Position numbers and translations under genes: made by a program. The notes beneath the pieces are model-generated. The model was not told the origin of the DNA and did no database searches. It was given only the letters and a program-made list of their open reading frames with translations. From the NCBI GenBank assembly GCA_052436255.1, contig JBQVNP010000008.1, forward strand, positions 17,096 to 81,095: a stretch of DNA of 64,000 bases, written 5' to 3'. The stretch is from Pelomonas sp052436255. Its GTDB lineage: Bacteria; Pseudomonadota; Gammaproteobacteria; Burkholderiales; Burkholderiaceae_C. Positions 8,942 to 18,107 of this stretch are shown one piece after another (within the stretch, counting starts at the first letter, position 1; the number at the start of each line of letters is the position of its first letter).

Positions 8942-9787
8942 ATGTTCAACCTGGTCAAGACCGCCGTCCTGATGGCCGCCATCACGGCGCTGTTCATGGG
9001 CGTGGGCGCCATGATCGGCGGCCAGACCGGCATGTTGATCGCGCTCGTCGTCGCGGTCGGCATGAATTTCTACAGCTACTGGTTCTCCGACAAGCTGGTG
9101 CTGAAGATGTACAACGCCCGCGAGGTCGACGCGAGCTCGGCACCGCAGTTCTACGGCATGGTGCGCGAGCTCAGCGCGCGCGCCAACTTGCCCATGCCCA
9201 AGGTCTACCTGATCGATGAGACGGCGCCCAATGCCTTCGCAACCGGCCGCAACCCCGAGAATGCCGCCGTTGCCGCGACGACCGGCATCCTGCGCGTGCT
9301 GTCCGAGCGCGAGCTGCGCGGCGTCATGGCGCACGAGCTGGCCCACGTCATGCATCGTGACATCCTGATCAGCACCATCAGCGCGACCATGGCCGGTGCG
9401 ATCTCGATGCTGGCTAATTTCGCCGCCTTCTTCGGCGGCCGGGATGAGAACGGTCGGCCCAGCAACCCGATTGCCGGTATCGCCGTCGCCATCCTCGCGC
9501 CGCTCGCGGCCAGCCTGATCCAGATGGCCATCAGCCGCGCGCGCGAGTTCGAGGCCGACCGGGCCGGGGCCGAGATCTCGGGCGACCCCCAGGCGCTCGC
9601 CTCGGCGCTCGACAAGATCCACCGCTACGCCCAGGGCATCCCGCTGGCGCCCGCCGAGGCGCACCCGGAGACGGCGCAGATGATGATCATGAACCCGCTG
9701 TCTGGCGGCGGCCTGCGTGGGCTGTTCTCCACCCATCCGGCGACCGAAGAGCGCGTCGCGCGCCTTCTCGCGATGGTCAGGCGCTGA
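8942..9787 (+). CDS. htpX: HtpX, membrane zinc metalloprotease
   Basis: HtpX (281 residues) is an M48-family inner-membrane protease for quality control of membrane proteins. Two N-terminal hydrophobic segments come first, then the zinc site HELAHVMHRD, two more hydrophobic segments, and the third-ligand region REFEADRAGAE. The ATG at 8942 follows AGGAG and starts with the conserved MFNLVKT; an upstream in-frame start lacks both. It lies 58 bases after fmt in the same direction. Confidence 0.95.
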   Translation: MFNLVKTAVLMAAITALFMGVGAMIGGQTGMLIALVVAVGMNFYSYWFSDKLVLKMYNAREVDASSAPQFYGMVRELSARANLPMPKVYLIDETAPNAFATGRNPENAAVAATTGILRVLSERELRGVMAHELAHVMHRDILISTISATMAGAISMLANFAAFFGGRDENGRPSNPIAGIAVAILAPLAASLIQMAISRAREFEADRAGAEISGDPQALASALDKIHRYAQGIPLAPAEAHPETAQMMIMNPLSGGGLRGLFSTHPATEERVARLLAMVRR

Positions 9788-9823
9788 TTCAAGTTCCTGG
9801 TGGCGAGGCCGATACCTGAGCAG

Positions 9824-10177
9824 ATGAAGCGCATCCTTCTTGCCCTGCCCGTGCTCGCAGCCCTGTCGGCCTGCGAGCAGTTGGGCATCGACGACCCAGC
9901 CAAGGTGGCCGCCAACAAGGAGGCCGAAGGCAGGGCCATTGGCAGCGCCTGCCGCCATGCGATGCGCGCCATCGAGGACTGCTACGTGCTCAACCCCAAG
10001 GCGCAGAAGGCGGCCGTCTACACCGGCTGGCGCGAGATGGACGAGTACATGCGCGAGAACAAGCTCGAAGGCGTCGCGCCCGTGGTCCCGCGCCCGGGCG
10101 CCCGGCCCGCCCAGGTGGCCGAGGAGGCCGAAGCCAGGCCGGCAGAGCCGTCGCGCGACAAGGCCAAGGCGCCGTGA
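9824..10177 (+). CDS. Putative small lipoprotein, function unknown
   Basis: A 117-residue protein with a lipoprotein signal peptide, MKRILLALPVLAALSAC, in which Cys17 would be lipidated. The mature part has a Cys pair (ACRHAMRAIEDCY) that could form a disulfide and ends in a disordered Pro/Ala/Glu/Lys-rich tail. I recognise no domain. The internal ATG at 9824 is preferred because it places the signal sequence at the N-terminus. It follows htpX by 36 bases and may be cotranscribed with it. Confidence 0.7.
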   Translation: MKRILLALPVLAALSACEQLGIDDPAKVAANKEAEGRAIGSACRHAMRAIEDCYVLNPKAQKAAVYTGWREMDEYMRENKLEGVAPVVPRPGARPAQVAEEAEARPAEPSRDKAKAP

Positions 10178-10311
10178 TCGGAGGCTGGGCCAGCGCCCAG
10201 CCGCCGAAATTGCATTTCGGGCCTCCTATCCTGCGCATCGTCGCGCCGCCTTTCCCGCCCGGGCGGGGCACCGGCAAGATGCGAGCCATCACAACCCTGA
10301 TGGAGCCCGAC

Positions 10312-11082
10312 ATGAACACCACTCGCCGCCATTTCGCTCGTCTCGGTGCCGTCGGCCTCGTCAGCGCCGCTGCAGCCTTCAGCGGAGCCGCCCAGGCCTG
10401 GAGCTGGAACAAGGGCGAGCGCATCGCCGGCAATGGCGACATCGCCACCGAAGCGCGCGACACCGGCGCCTTTGACGCGGTGGCGCTCAGTGGCGGCTTC
10501 AACGTCGTCATCCGCCAAGGCAGCGGCAACAAGGTGGAGGTCAAGGCCGACCGCAACCTGCTGGCCTACATCGAGACCCGCGTCGTCGACGGCAGCAAGG
10601 GCCGCACGCTGGAGATCGGCCCCAAGAAGGGCTACAGCGTCTCTTCGTCCACCAACCCCAGCTTCACGATCGAGATGCCGTCCATGCGCGCCGTCGCGGT
10701 GGCCGGCTCCGGCACGATCAAGGTCGAGGCCATGAAGACCGGCGTCGTCGATGCCTCCATCGCCGGCTCGGGCGACATCCGCTTTGCCGGCCTGGATGCC
10801 GAACGCCTGGCGATGAAGGTCAGCGGCAGTGGCGACATCGTCGCGGCCGGCCGCTGCGGCAGCGCGACCGTCTCGATTGCCGGCAGCGGTGACGTCAGGG
10901 CTGCCGAACTGGTCAGCGACGAAGTCAAGGTCAGCATTGCCGGCAGCGGCGACGCCCAGGTCAACGCCACCAAGAAGCTCAATGTCTCCATCGCCGGCAG
11001 CGGCGACGTGAAGTACGCCGGCTCGCCGGAGATCAGCTCGTCCATCGCTGGCAGCGGCAAAGTCCGTCGCCTCGACAAGTGA
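10312..11082 (+). CDS. GIN-domain (DUF2807) protein with Tat-like signal
   Basis: A 256-residue exported protein. The N-terminus TTRRHFARLGAVG has the twin-arginine pattern and is followed by a hydrophobic stretch ending AAQA. The remainder is a GIN/DUF2807 head domain, a beta-helix-like fold also found in putative adhesins. It contains at least six spaced copies of a G-S-G-D/K turn (IAGSGDIRFA, VSGSGDIVAA, IAGSGDVRAA and others), consistent with stacked beta rungs. The ATG at 10312 was chosen for the signal sequence. Ligand and role are unknown. Confidence 0.82.
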   Translation: MNTTRRHFARLGAVGLVSAAAAFSGAAQAWSWNKGERIAGNGDIATEARDTGAFDAVALSGGFNVVIRQGSGNKVEVKADRNLLAYIETRVVDGSKGRTLEIGPKKGYSVSSSTNPSFTIEMPSMRAVAVAGSGTIKVEAMKTGVVDASIAGSGDIRFAGLDAERLAMKVSGSGDIVAAGRCGSATVSIAGSGDVRAAELVSDEVKVSIAGSGDAQVNATKKLNVSIAGSGDVKYAGSPEISSSIAGSGKVRRLDK

Positions 11083-11112
11083 TCAAGGCCCCATGCCGTC
11101 GAGAATGGCGGC

Positions 11113-11832
11113 ATGAGTTTGACCATCAGGCTGCGCGCGCTCGCGGCCGATCCTGATTTCCGAGCCGGCGCGCGTGACATGGCGTCGCCTTCCCTGGGCC
11201 TGGCAGCCTGGGGCCTGGTGACCGGCATGACGATGATCAAGAGCGGGCTGAGCATCCCGCTGGCCTTTGCCATGTCGCTGCTGGTGTTCGCCGGCAGCGC
11301 GCAGCTGACGGCGCTGCCGTTGATCGCCTCCGGCGCACCGCTGTGGGTGCTGCTGGCCACGGCGTTCTGCGTCAACCTGCGCTTCGTCATCTTCAGCGCA
11401 CAGTGGCGCCACTACTTCGGCCATCTGCCGCGCTGGCGCCGGCTGATGACGACCTATTTCGCGGCCGACCTGAACTTCGTCTACTTCGTCAAGCGCTACC
11501 CCGACCCCGTACCGGCGCGCAGCCAGCAGCGCTATTTCTGGGGCGGCGTCGCCGTGAACTGGCCGACGTGGCAACTGACCGCCCTGGTGGGCATCCTGCT
11601 GGCCGACCGCATCCCGACGCACTGGGGCATCGGATTTGCCGGCGTGCTGGCCTTGCTCGGCCTGTCCTATTCGCTGCTGACGGAGAGGATGTTGTGGTGG
11701 GTGGCCGTGACCGCGGCTGCCGTGTCGATCGCGACCTATTCGCTGCCCCTGAAGCTCAACATCCTGTGCGCCATCGTCGCTGCCGGCGCCGTGGGCTGGT
11801 GGCTGGACAGCCGGAAGGCGCGCAATGGCTGA
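11113..11832 (+). CDS. azlC: AzlC-type branched-chain amino acid exporter, large subunit
   Basis: A 239-residue polytopic membrane protein of the AzlC family, which with AzlD exports branched-chain amino acids and analogues. Family features are the N-terminal PSLGLAAWGLVTGMTM region, FAGSAQLTALPLI and NLRFVIFSA, followed by further hydrophobic helices. It overlaps azlD by 8 bases, implying coupled translation. Substrate is inferred from family only. Confidence 0.9.
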   Translation: MSLTIRLRALAADPDFRAGARDMASPSLGLAAWGLVTGMTMIKSGLSIPLAFAMSLLVFAGSAQLTALPLIASGAPLWVLLATAFCVNLRFVIFSAQWRHYFGHLPRWRRLMTTYFAADLNFVYFVKRYPDPVPARSQQRYFWGGVAVNWPTWQLTALVGILLADRIPTHWGIGFAGVLALLGLSYSLLTERMLWWVAVTAAAVSIATYSLPLKLNILCAIVAAGAVGWWLDSRKARNG

Positions 11833-12154
11833 GTGGCTGATATGGATTGCGCTGTTCGGCCTGGGCGCCATCACGGTGGTGACGCGCGGCTTCTTCATGA
11901 TCGGCGACCGGCAACTGCCGATCCCCGACTGGCTGCGCGAGCTGCTCAAGGTCGCGCCGCTGGCCGCGCTGGTGGCCGTCGTCGCGCCCGAGATCTTCAT
12001 GACGCAGGGCCAGGTCATCACCACCTGGCAGGACGCGCGCTGGCCGGCCGCGGTGGTCGCCAGCGGTTATTTCTTCTGGCGCCGCGACATCCTCGGCACC
12101 ATCATCAGCGGCATGGCCGTGATGCTGCCGTTAAAGCTGGTCTTGGGTTGGTAA
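11825..12154 (+). CDS. azlD: AzlD family membrane protein
   Basis: A 109-residue protein with about four hydrophobic segments, the small subunit of the AzlCD exporter. The segment ITVVTRGFFMIG and the C-terminal LPLKLVLGW are characteristic. Its start codon lies inside the end of azlC. No separate promoter is apparent, so the pair should be expressed together. Confidence 0.9.
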   Translation: MAEWLIWIALFGLGAITVVTRGFFMIGDRQLPIPDWLRELLKVAPLAALVAVVAPEIFMTQGQVITTWQDARWPAAVVASGYFFWRRDILGTIISGMAVMLPLKLVLGW

Positions 12155-12221
12155 CCGGCTGGAACGCGGGGCGGAGAGAATCGCGGCAGTCTCGATCTCC
12201 CAACTTTCGCATCGCCCCACC

Positions 12222-13415
12222 ATGAACGTCCTCCGCTTCTCCGACCTGATCGCCGCCGGCAAGGTCTCCGGCCAACGCGTCTTCATCCGCGCCGACCTCA
12301 ACGTGCCGCAGGACGACGCCGGCAACATCACCGAGGACACGCGCATCCGCGCGTCCATCCCGGCCATCGAGGCCGCGCTGAAGGCGGGTGCCGCCGTCAT
12401 GGTCACCTCCCATCTGGGCCGCCCCACCGAGGGCGAGTTCAAGCCGGAGGATTCGCTGCGCCCCGTGGCCAAGCGGATGGGCGAGCTGATGGGCCGCGAG
12501 ATCCCCGTGGTCGCCAACTGGGTGGGTGGCGTCAGTGTCGCGCCGGGCCAGCTCGTCATGCTGGAGAACTGCCGCCTGAACAAGGGTGAGAAGAAGAACA
12601 ACGAGGAGCTGGCCCGCAAGATGGCCGGGCTCTGCGACATCTTCGTCAACGATGCTTTTGGCACCGCCCACCGGGCCGAGGGCACCACTTACGGTATCGC
12701 GCAGTACGCGCCCATCGCCTGCGCCGGCCCGCTGCTGGCGGCCGAGATCGATGCCATCACCAAGGCGCTGGCCAACCCGCGACGGCCGCTGGTGGCCATC
12801 GTTGCCGGCTCCAAGGTCTCGACCAAGCTGACCATCCTGAAGGCGCTGTCGGCCAAGGTCGACGGCCTCATCGTCGGCGGCGGCATTGCCAACACCTTCA
12901 TGCTGGCTGCCGGTTTGAAGATCGGCAAGTCGCTGGCCGAGCCGGACCTGGTGGGCGAAGCCAAGGCCGTCATCGAGGCGATGGCCGCGCGTGGTGCCGC
13001 GGTGCCCATTCCGGAGGATGTCGTCACGGCCAAGACCTTTGCCGCCGGCGCCACGGCGGCCGTCAAGGCGGCCACCGACGTGGACGACGACGACCTCATC
13101 CTCGACATCGGCCCCAAGACCGCGGCCAAGCTCGCCGAGCAATTGAAAGCGGCCGGCACCATCGTGTGGAACGGCCCGGTCGGTGTCTTCGAGTTCGACG
13201 CCTTTGCCCATGGCACCGAGGCCATCGCCCGCGCGATTGCCGAGAGCGTGGCCTTCAGCATCGCCGGCGGCGGCGACACCCTGGCCGCGATTGCCAAGTA
13301 CGGCATCGAGAAGGACGTCGGCTACATCTCCACCGGCGGCGGTGCGTTCCTCGAAGTGCTGGAGGGCAAGACCTTGCCGGCTTTCGAGATCCTCGCCCGG
13401 CGCGCGGCGGGCTGA
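12222..13415 (+). CDS. pgk: Phosphoglycerate kinase
   Basis: Phosphoglycerate kinase (397 residues) interconverts 1,3-bisphosphoglycerate and 3-phosphoglycerate with ADP/ATP in the cytosol. The signature RVFIRADLNVPQD lies near the N-terminus, with the substrate-binding SHLGRPTEG and VVAIVAGSKVSTK. The ATP-site glycine-rich segment STGGGAFLEVLEG is near the end. Length is normal. It shares the region with maeB, pyk and, further on, pfp, so several central carbon enzymes lie within 30 kb. Confidence 0.98.
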   Translation: MNVLRFSDLIAAGKVSGQRVFIRADLNVPQDDAGNITEDTRIRASIPAIEAALKAGAAVMVTSHLGRPTEGEFKPEDSLRPVAKRMGELMGREIPVVANWVGGVSVAPGQLVMLENCRLNKGEKKNNEELARKMAGLCDIFVNDAFGTAHRAEGTTYGIAQYAPIACAGPLLAAEIDAITKALANPRRPLVAIVAGSKVSTKLTILKALSAKVDGLIVGGGIANTFMLAAGLKIGKSLAEPDLVGEAKAVIEAMAARGAAVPIPEDVVTAKTFAAGATAAVKAATDVDDDDLILDIGPKTAAKLAEQLKAAGTIVWNGPVGVFEFDAFAHGTEAIARAIAESVAFSIAGGGDTLAAIAKYGIEKDVGYISTGGGAFLEVLEGKTLPAFEILARRAAG

Positions 13416-13423
13416 CGACGAGG

Positions 13424-13447
13424 CCGCCCCGAAGCGGGCGGTCGTTA
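13424..13447 (+). terminator. Possible hairpin terminator after pgk
   Basis: CCGCCC (13424-13429) pairs with GGGCGG (13436-13441) around a CGAAGC loop, starting 9 bases after the pgk stop. The following T-run is weak, so this may be a poor terminator or an mRNA 3' stabiliser. Confidence 0.4.
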
Positions 13448-13535
13448 CAACTTTGTAAGTGTCGGGCGGGCTCATTTCACGCTTGCCGGCGGCCGCCATG
13501 CACCGTGTCGGGGGCCGGGCCGCCAGAATGCCCGC

Positions 13536-14792
13536 ATGGTTCTGCGCTGGCTGCTTGCTCTGCTCGTCCTGGCGACGGTGCTGGGCCTCTACGCCAATGA
13601 GCATTGGATGACGCGCCGTCTGGTGCTGGACGGGCGCAGCCCGGGCCAGCATGTGGAGATCGTCGACGACCGCGGCGTTGGCGGGGCGAGCGAGGCCGTG
13701 CGGGATGCATCGGTCCAGCAGCCGTTGGCGATGCGCTGCGCGATCCGGCCCGGCTATGAATGGCCTTTCTGTGAGCTGCAAATCGTCATGCAGGAGCGGG
13801 ACCTGGACCTGCAGCGCTTCAGCCATCTCCGGCTCTCGCTGCATGCCGAGGGGCCGAACGAGGGCAAGGAACCTGTGCAGGTGCGCGTCTTCCTGCGCAA
13901 TTTCAACCCGGCCTATTCGGGCCGGGGGGATGCGGTTGACCTCAAACCGCATGAGCTGATCTTCGCGCCCGGCGCCCAGCCCCAGCCGGTGGAGCTGAGG
14001 CTGTCGCAATTCATGGTCAGCTCTTGGTGGTCGCAAGGCCATGCGCTGCCATTGGCCATCGTCGGCCCCGAACTGGACCGCGTGCGCATCATCAGCTTCA
14101 GCACCAGCGGCCAGACGACGGTGGGGCAGCACCTGATTCGCGTGGAGGCTGCCGAGCTCGTCGGCGACTGGGTGGCGCCCGAGACCTTCCGCCTCGGTCT
14201 CGTCGGGCTGTGGATGTTCAGCCTGCTGGGCTATCTGGCATGGGAGAGCTGGACGGTGCGTGGCCGCCTGCGGCACTCGATGAAGCGCTCGCGGGTGCTG
14301 GAGCAGATGGCGCTGCGCGACTCGCTGACCCGCGTGGCCAACCGTGACGGCCTGGACCGCGCACTGGAGCTGCTGCTGCAGGTGCAGGGCGACACGGGCT
14401 TTCCGCTGTCGGTCGTCTTCGTCGACGTGGACCATTTCAAGCGCGTCAACGACGGGCATGGGCACGAGACCGGTGACCAGGTGCTGGTACTGCTGGCACA
14501 CACGCTGCGCGCCAACCTGCCGCGCGACGACTTGCTGGCGCGCTGGGGAGGTGAGGAGTTCGTCATCGTCATGCCGCAGACGCCTGCCGCCGAGGCCGTG
14601 GCGGTCGCCGAGCGCCTGCGCCAGGTCCTTGCCCACACCGAATGGCCGGCCGGCCTGCGGGTGACGGCGAGCTGGGGCGTGGCCCAGGCCGTGGGGGCTG
14701 CCGATGTTGAAGCCGCGCTGCGCGAGGCCGACCAGGCCATGTACCGCGCCAAGCAGGCAGGCCGCGACCGGGTGATATCGGCTTCGGCATAG
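13536..14792 (+). CDS. Membrane-anchored diguanylate cyclase (GGDEF)
   Basis: A 418-residue protein: an N-terminal membrane segment (residues 3-20), a periplasmic beta-rich sensor of about 190 residues, a second membrane helix near residues 215-232, then a cytoplasmic GGDEF domain. The catalytic site reads GGEEF and the metal-binding segment FVDVDHFKRVND is intact, so cyclic-di-GMP synthesis is likely. I do not see the usual RxxD product-inhibition site in a clear position before GGEEF. The sensor domain is not a type I recognise and its signal is unknown. Confidence 0.88.
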   Translation: MVLRWLLALLVLATVLGLYANEHWMTRRLVLDGRSPGQHVEIVDDRGVGGASEAVRDASVQQPLAMRCAIRPGYEWPFCELQIVMQERDLDLQRFSHLRLSLHAEGPNEGKEPVQVRVFLRNFNPAYSGRGDAVDLKPHELIFAPGAQPQPVELRLSQFMVSSWWSQGHALPLAIVGPELDRVRIISFSTSGQTTVGQHLIRVEAAELVGDWVAPETFRLGLVGLWMFSLLGYLAWESWTVRGRLRHSMKRSRVLEQMALRDSLTRVANRDGLDRALELLLQVQGDTGFPLSVVFVDVDHFKRVNDGHGHETGDQVLVLLAHTLRANLPRDDLLARWGGEEFVIVMPQTPAAEAVAVAERLRQVLAHTEWPAGLRVTASWGVAQAVGAADVEAALREADQAMYRAKQAGRDRVISASA

Positions 14793-14867
14793 ATCGCCAA
14801 AGAACCGGCATCGGCAGGCGCTCAATCGCGACGTAATCTTCAGGATTCCTCCTGGAGACACGCCCTC

Positions 14868-17195
14868 ATGGAAAAGAACAACGCCCCCCTGTCGCCGGCC
14901 GAGGCCGCGCTGCGCGACGCCGCCCTCGACTATCACCGTGCGCCGACACGCGGAAAGGTTTCCGTCACGCCGACCAAGGCGCTTTCCAACCAGCGCGACC
15001 TGTCGCTGGCCTACTCGCCCGGCGTCGCCTATCCCTGCCTGGACATCGAGCGCGACCCGTCGCTGGCAGCCGAGTACACGTCGCGCGGCAATCTGGTGGG
15101 CGTCATCACCAACGGCACCGCCGTGCTCGGCCTGGGCGACATCGGCCCGCTGGCGGCCAAGCCGGTGATGGAAGGCAAGGGCTGCCTGTTCAAGAAGTTC
15201 GCCGGCATCGACGTGTTCGACATCGAACTGGCCGAGCGCGACCCGGACAAGCTCATCGACATCATTGCGGCGATGGAGCCGACGCTGGGCGGCATCAACC
15301 TGGAGGACATCAAGGCGCCCGAGTGCTTCTACATCGAGCGCGAGCTGTCCAAGCGCATGAACATCCCGGTGTTCCATGACGACCAGCACGGCACGGCCAT
15401 CATCTCGTCGGCCGCGCTGCTCAACGGGCTGGAACTGGTGGGCAAGGACATCGGCAAGGTCAAGGTGGCCGTGTCCGGCGCCGGTGCAGCGGCCATTGCC
15501 TGCCTGGATGTGATGGTGGGCCTGGGCGTGCGGCGCGAGAACGTGTTCGTCTGCGACTCGCGCGGCGTCATCCAGAGCGAGCGTGAGGACACCAAGGCCG
15601 GCAAGCTCGATGAATCCAAGCAGCGCTATTGCCAGATCACGACGGCGCGCACGCTGGCCGATGTCGTCGACGGCGCCGATGTCTTCCTCGGCTGCTCGGC
15701 GGCCGGCGTGCTGACGGCGGACATGGTCAAGACCATGGGCACGCAGCCCATCATCCTGGCGCTGGCGAACCCGGAGCCCGAGATCCGCCCCGAGCTGGCC
15801 AAGGCCGTGCGGCCGGACTGCATCATGGCCACCGGACGCAGCGACTACCCGAACCAGGTCAACAACGTGCTCTGCTTCCCCTACATCTTCCGCGGCGCGC
15901 TGGACTGCGGCGCGAGCAAGATCACCGAGGGCATGAAGCTGGCCTGCGTGCGCGAGATCGCGGCGCTGGCCAAGGCGGAGACGTCGGATGAAGTGGCGGC
16001 GGCCTACGCCGGCCAGGAGCTGGCGTTCGGGCCGGAGTACCTCATCCCCAAGCCGTTTGATGCCCGCCTGATCCTGCGCATCGCGCCGGCCGTGGCGGCG
16101 GCGGCGGCCGCCGACGGCGTGGCCACGCGGCCCATCGCCGACCTGGTCGCCTACCGCCAGTCGCTGGAGCGCTTCGTCTACCAGACCGGCATGTTCATGC
16201 GCCCGGTCTTCTCGGCCGCCAAGGCCGCGCCCGCGCGCGTGATCTACGCCGAAGGCGAGGACGAGCGCGTGCTGCGCGCGGTCCAGGTGGCGCTGGACGA
16301 AGGCCTGTGCAAGCCGACGCTGATCGGCCGCCCCGGCGTGTTGGCCGCGCGCATCCAGCGCGCCGGCCTGCGCCTGAAGCTGGGCGAGGACGTCGCCGTC
16401 ATCGACCCGGAGGACGACCCGCGCTTTCGCCTCTACTGGGAGGCCTACCACGCCCGCATGAAGCGCAATGGCGTCACGCCCGAGATGGCCAAGTCGGCCG
16501 TACGCCGCTCCAACACGGTCATCGGCGCGCTGGCCATCGAGCTGGGTGACGCCGACGCGATGATCTGCGGGCTGGTCGGCCGTTTCGACCGTCATCTGGA
16601 GCAGGTGCGCGAGCTGGTCGGCCTGCGCCAGGGCGCCCGCCAGTTCGCAGCAATGAACGCACTGATCCTGGAGCAGATGACGCTGTTCATCACCGACACC
16701 TTTGTCAACGACGACCCGACTGCCGAAGAGTTGGCCGATATCGCGGCCATGGCCGCCGAAGAGGTGAGACGCTTCGGCCTGCCGCCCAAGCTGGCCTTCG
16801 TCAGCCACTCCATGTTCGGCTCATCGACGCGCCCGTCGGCCGTGAAGATGCGCCGCGCCCACGAGCTGTTCGCGGCGGCGCATCCCGAGGTCGAGTGTGA
16901 TGGCGAGATGCATGGCGACGCGGCGTTGTCCGAAAGCGTGCGCCTGGCCTTCCTGCCCGACAGCAAGCTCAAGGGCGCCGCCAACCTGCTGGTGCTGCCG
17001 ACGCTGGACGCGGCCAACATCCTCTTCAATGTGCTGAAGATCAGCGCCAGTCACGGCGTGACGGTCGGGCCCATCTTGCTGGGTGCGGCGGCACCGGTGC
17101 ACATCCTGACGCCGTCGGCGACGGTGCGCCGCATCATCAACATGACGGCTCTGGCGGTGGCGGACGTGCGGGAAGCCCAGGCCGTGAAGGACTGA
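14868..17195 (+). CDS. maeB: NADP-dependent malic enzyme with phosphotransacetylase-like C-domain
   Basis: The 775-residue MaeB-type malic enzyme decarboxylates malate to pyruvate and reduces NADP. Residues 1-430 form the malic enzyme part, with VFHDDQHGTA for metal/substrate binding and VSGAGAAAIACLD as the NADP Rossmann motif. Residues about 440-775 form the phosphotransacetylase-like domain that regulates the enzyme with acetyl-CoA in known homologues. A CTGGAGA ribosome site precedes the ATG. Its 3' end overlaps the convergent EamA gene by 59 bases. Confidence 0.96.
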   Translation: MEKNNAPLSPAEAALRDAALDYHRAPTRGKVSVTPTKALSNQRDLSLAYSPGVAYPCLDIERDPSLAAEYTSRGNLVGVITNGTAVLGLGDIGPLAAKPVMEGKGCLFKKFAGIDVFDIELAERDPDKLIDIIAAMEPTLGGINLEDIKAPECFYIERELSKRMNIPVFHDDQHGTAIISSAALLNGLELVGKDIGKVKVAVSGAGAAAIACLDVMVGLGVRRENVFVCDSRGVIQSEREDTKAGKLDESKQRYCQITTARTLADVVDGADVFLGCSAAGVLTADMVKTMGTQPIILALANPEPEIRPELAKAVRPDCIMATGRSDYPNQVNNVLCFPYIFRGALDCGASKITEGMKLACVREIAALAKAETSDEVAAAYAGQELAFGPEYLIPKPFDARLILRIAPAVAAAAAADGVATRPIADLVAYRQSLERFVYQTGMFMRPVFSAAKAAPARVIYAEGEDERVLRAVQVALDEGLCKPTLIGRPGVLAARIQRAGLRLKLGEDVAVIDPEDDPRFRLYWEAYHARMKRNGVTPEMAKSAVRRSNTVIGALAIELGDADAMICGLVGRFDRHLEQVRELVGLRQGARQFAAMNALILEQMTLFITDTFVNDDPTAEELADIAAMAAEEVRRFGLPPKLAFVSHSMFGSSTRPSAVKMRRAHELFAAAHPEVECDGEMHGDAALSESVRLAFLPDSKLKGAANLLVLPTLDAANILFNVLKISASHGVTVGPILLGAAAPVHILTPSATVRRIINMTALAVADVREAQAVKD

Positions 17196-18069
17196 ACTGC
17201 GCCAGCGCCACGCCGGCAAGGATGACGCCGGCGCCCAGCAGCTTGGGCACGCTGAACTGCTCGCCGCCCCACAGCCATGCGATCAGGCCGGCCACGAGCG
17301 GCATCAGGTAGATCAAGGGTGCGGTGCGGGCCACGCCGCGCTTCTCGTTGGCCCAGCCCCAGGCCAGCCAGCCGATGAAGCCGCCGCCGGCGACCTGCCA
17401 GACGGTGCCGCTCCACACCCAGCCGGGCTGGGCCTGCCAGTCGAGCGCCGCCAGCTCGGGCGCGCACCACAGCAGCATCGGCAGGGTGCAGACCAGGCTG
17501 CCGTAGCCCAGCACCGTCACGCCGCCGTGATGCAGGATCAGCGGCTTGCTGGCGACCGTGTAGTAGCTGAACAGGGCAGCGGCGGCCAGCAGGGTCAGGT
17601 CGCCGATGCCGGCATGCCAGTCGGCCGCCAGCAGCTTGTCGGACGTGAACAGCAGCGCCCCGCTGGCCGCCATCGCCACGCCGGCGACCTGGCCGCGCGA
17701 CAGTCGCTCCACGCCGCTGGCACGCAGGATCAGCAGCGTGAAGACGGGCCCGCAGGCCAGCAGCACGCTGGCGCTGAAGGCCGTGGAGCCCTGCATGCCG
17801 TAAGCCGCCAGCAGCAGGTGCAGCCCCTGGCCGATCAAGGTCAGGCGCACCAGCGGGCCCACCTCGCTGCGGTCCAGCCGCGGCCAGGCGGTGCCGAAAC
17901 GCCAGCACAGCAGCGCCACTGCGCACAACGGCACGAGCAGATAGCGCAGACCCAGGAAGCCCTCCGGGCCGAGCTGCGTGAACAGGGCTTTGGACAGCGG
18001 GAAATTGACGCCCCAGGTCAGCACGACCGCCAGCGCGGCGATCAGCGGGGCGGTGTGGCGATCTCTCAT
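17137..18069 (-). CDS. EamA/DMT-superfamily transporter
   Basis: A 310-residue integral membrane protein with about ten hydrophobic helices in two EamA repeats, typical of drug/metabolite exporters such as RhtA or YdcZ relatives. Substrate is unknown. The 3' end overlaps maeB on the opposite strand by 59 bases. The ATG at 18069 is preferred; another in-frame ATG at 18081 would leave only 8 bases to the divergent regulator. The divergent XRE-cupin gene is the probable regulator, as is common for amino acid or small-metabolite exporters. Confidence 0.88.
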   Translation of the reverse strand: MRDRHTAPLIAALAVVLTWGVNFPLSKALFTQLGPEGFLGLRYLLVPLCAVALLCWRFGTAWPRLDRSEVGPLVRLTLIGQGLHLLLAAYGMQGSTAFSASVLLACGPVFTLLILRASGVERLSRGQVAGVAMAASGALLFTSDKLLAADWHAGIGDLTLLAAAALFSYYTVASKPLILHHGGVTVLGYGSLVCTLPMLLWCAPELAALDWQAQPGWVWSGTVWQVAGGGFIGWLAWGWANEKRGVARTAPLIYLMPLVAGLIAWLWGGEQFSVPKLLGAGVILAGVALAQFSPSRPGLPARPPPPEPSC

Positions 18070-18107
18070 ATCGGCTAGCATATTCCCGTATGAGAGAAAA
18101 TTTCTCT
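18062..18107. promoter_or_regulatory. Overlapping palindromes spanning divergent start codons
   Basis: TCTCTCATA (18062-18070) is perfectly repeated in inverted orientation as TATGAGAGA (18089-18097), 18 bases apart. A second, AT-rich palindrome AGAGAAA-A-TTTCTCT occupies 18093-18107. The arms contain the start codons of the EamA gene (18069, minus) and the XRE-cupin gene (18090, plus). AT-rich dyads are rare in this genome, and their position makes this the likely operator/promoter for both genes. Binding by the XRE protein is inferred. Confidence 0.65.

Noticed and set aside
12105..16808. A 1567-codon minus-strand open frame opposite pgk, the GGDEF gene and maeB
   Set aside because: It runs antisense across three well-supported genes, has no recognisable domain and has the same biased composition as other antisense frames.
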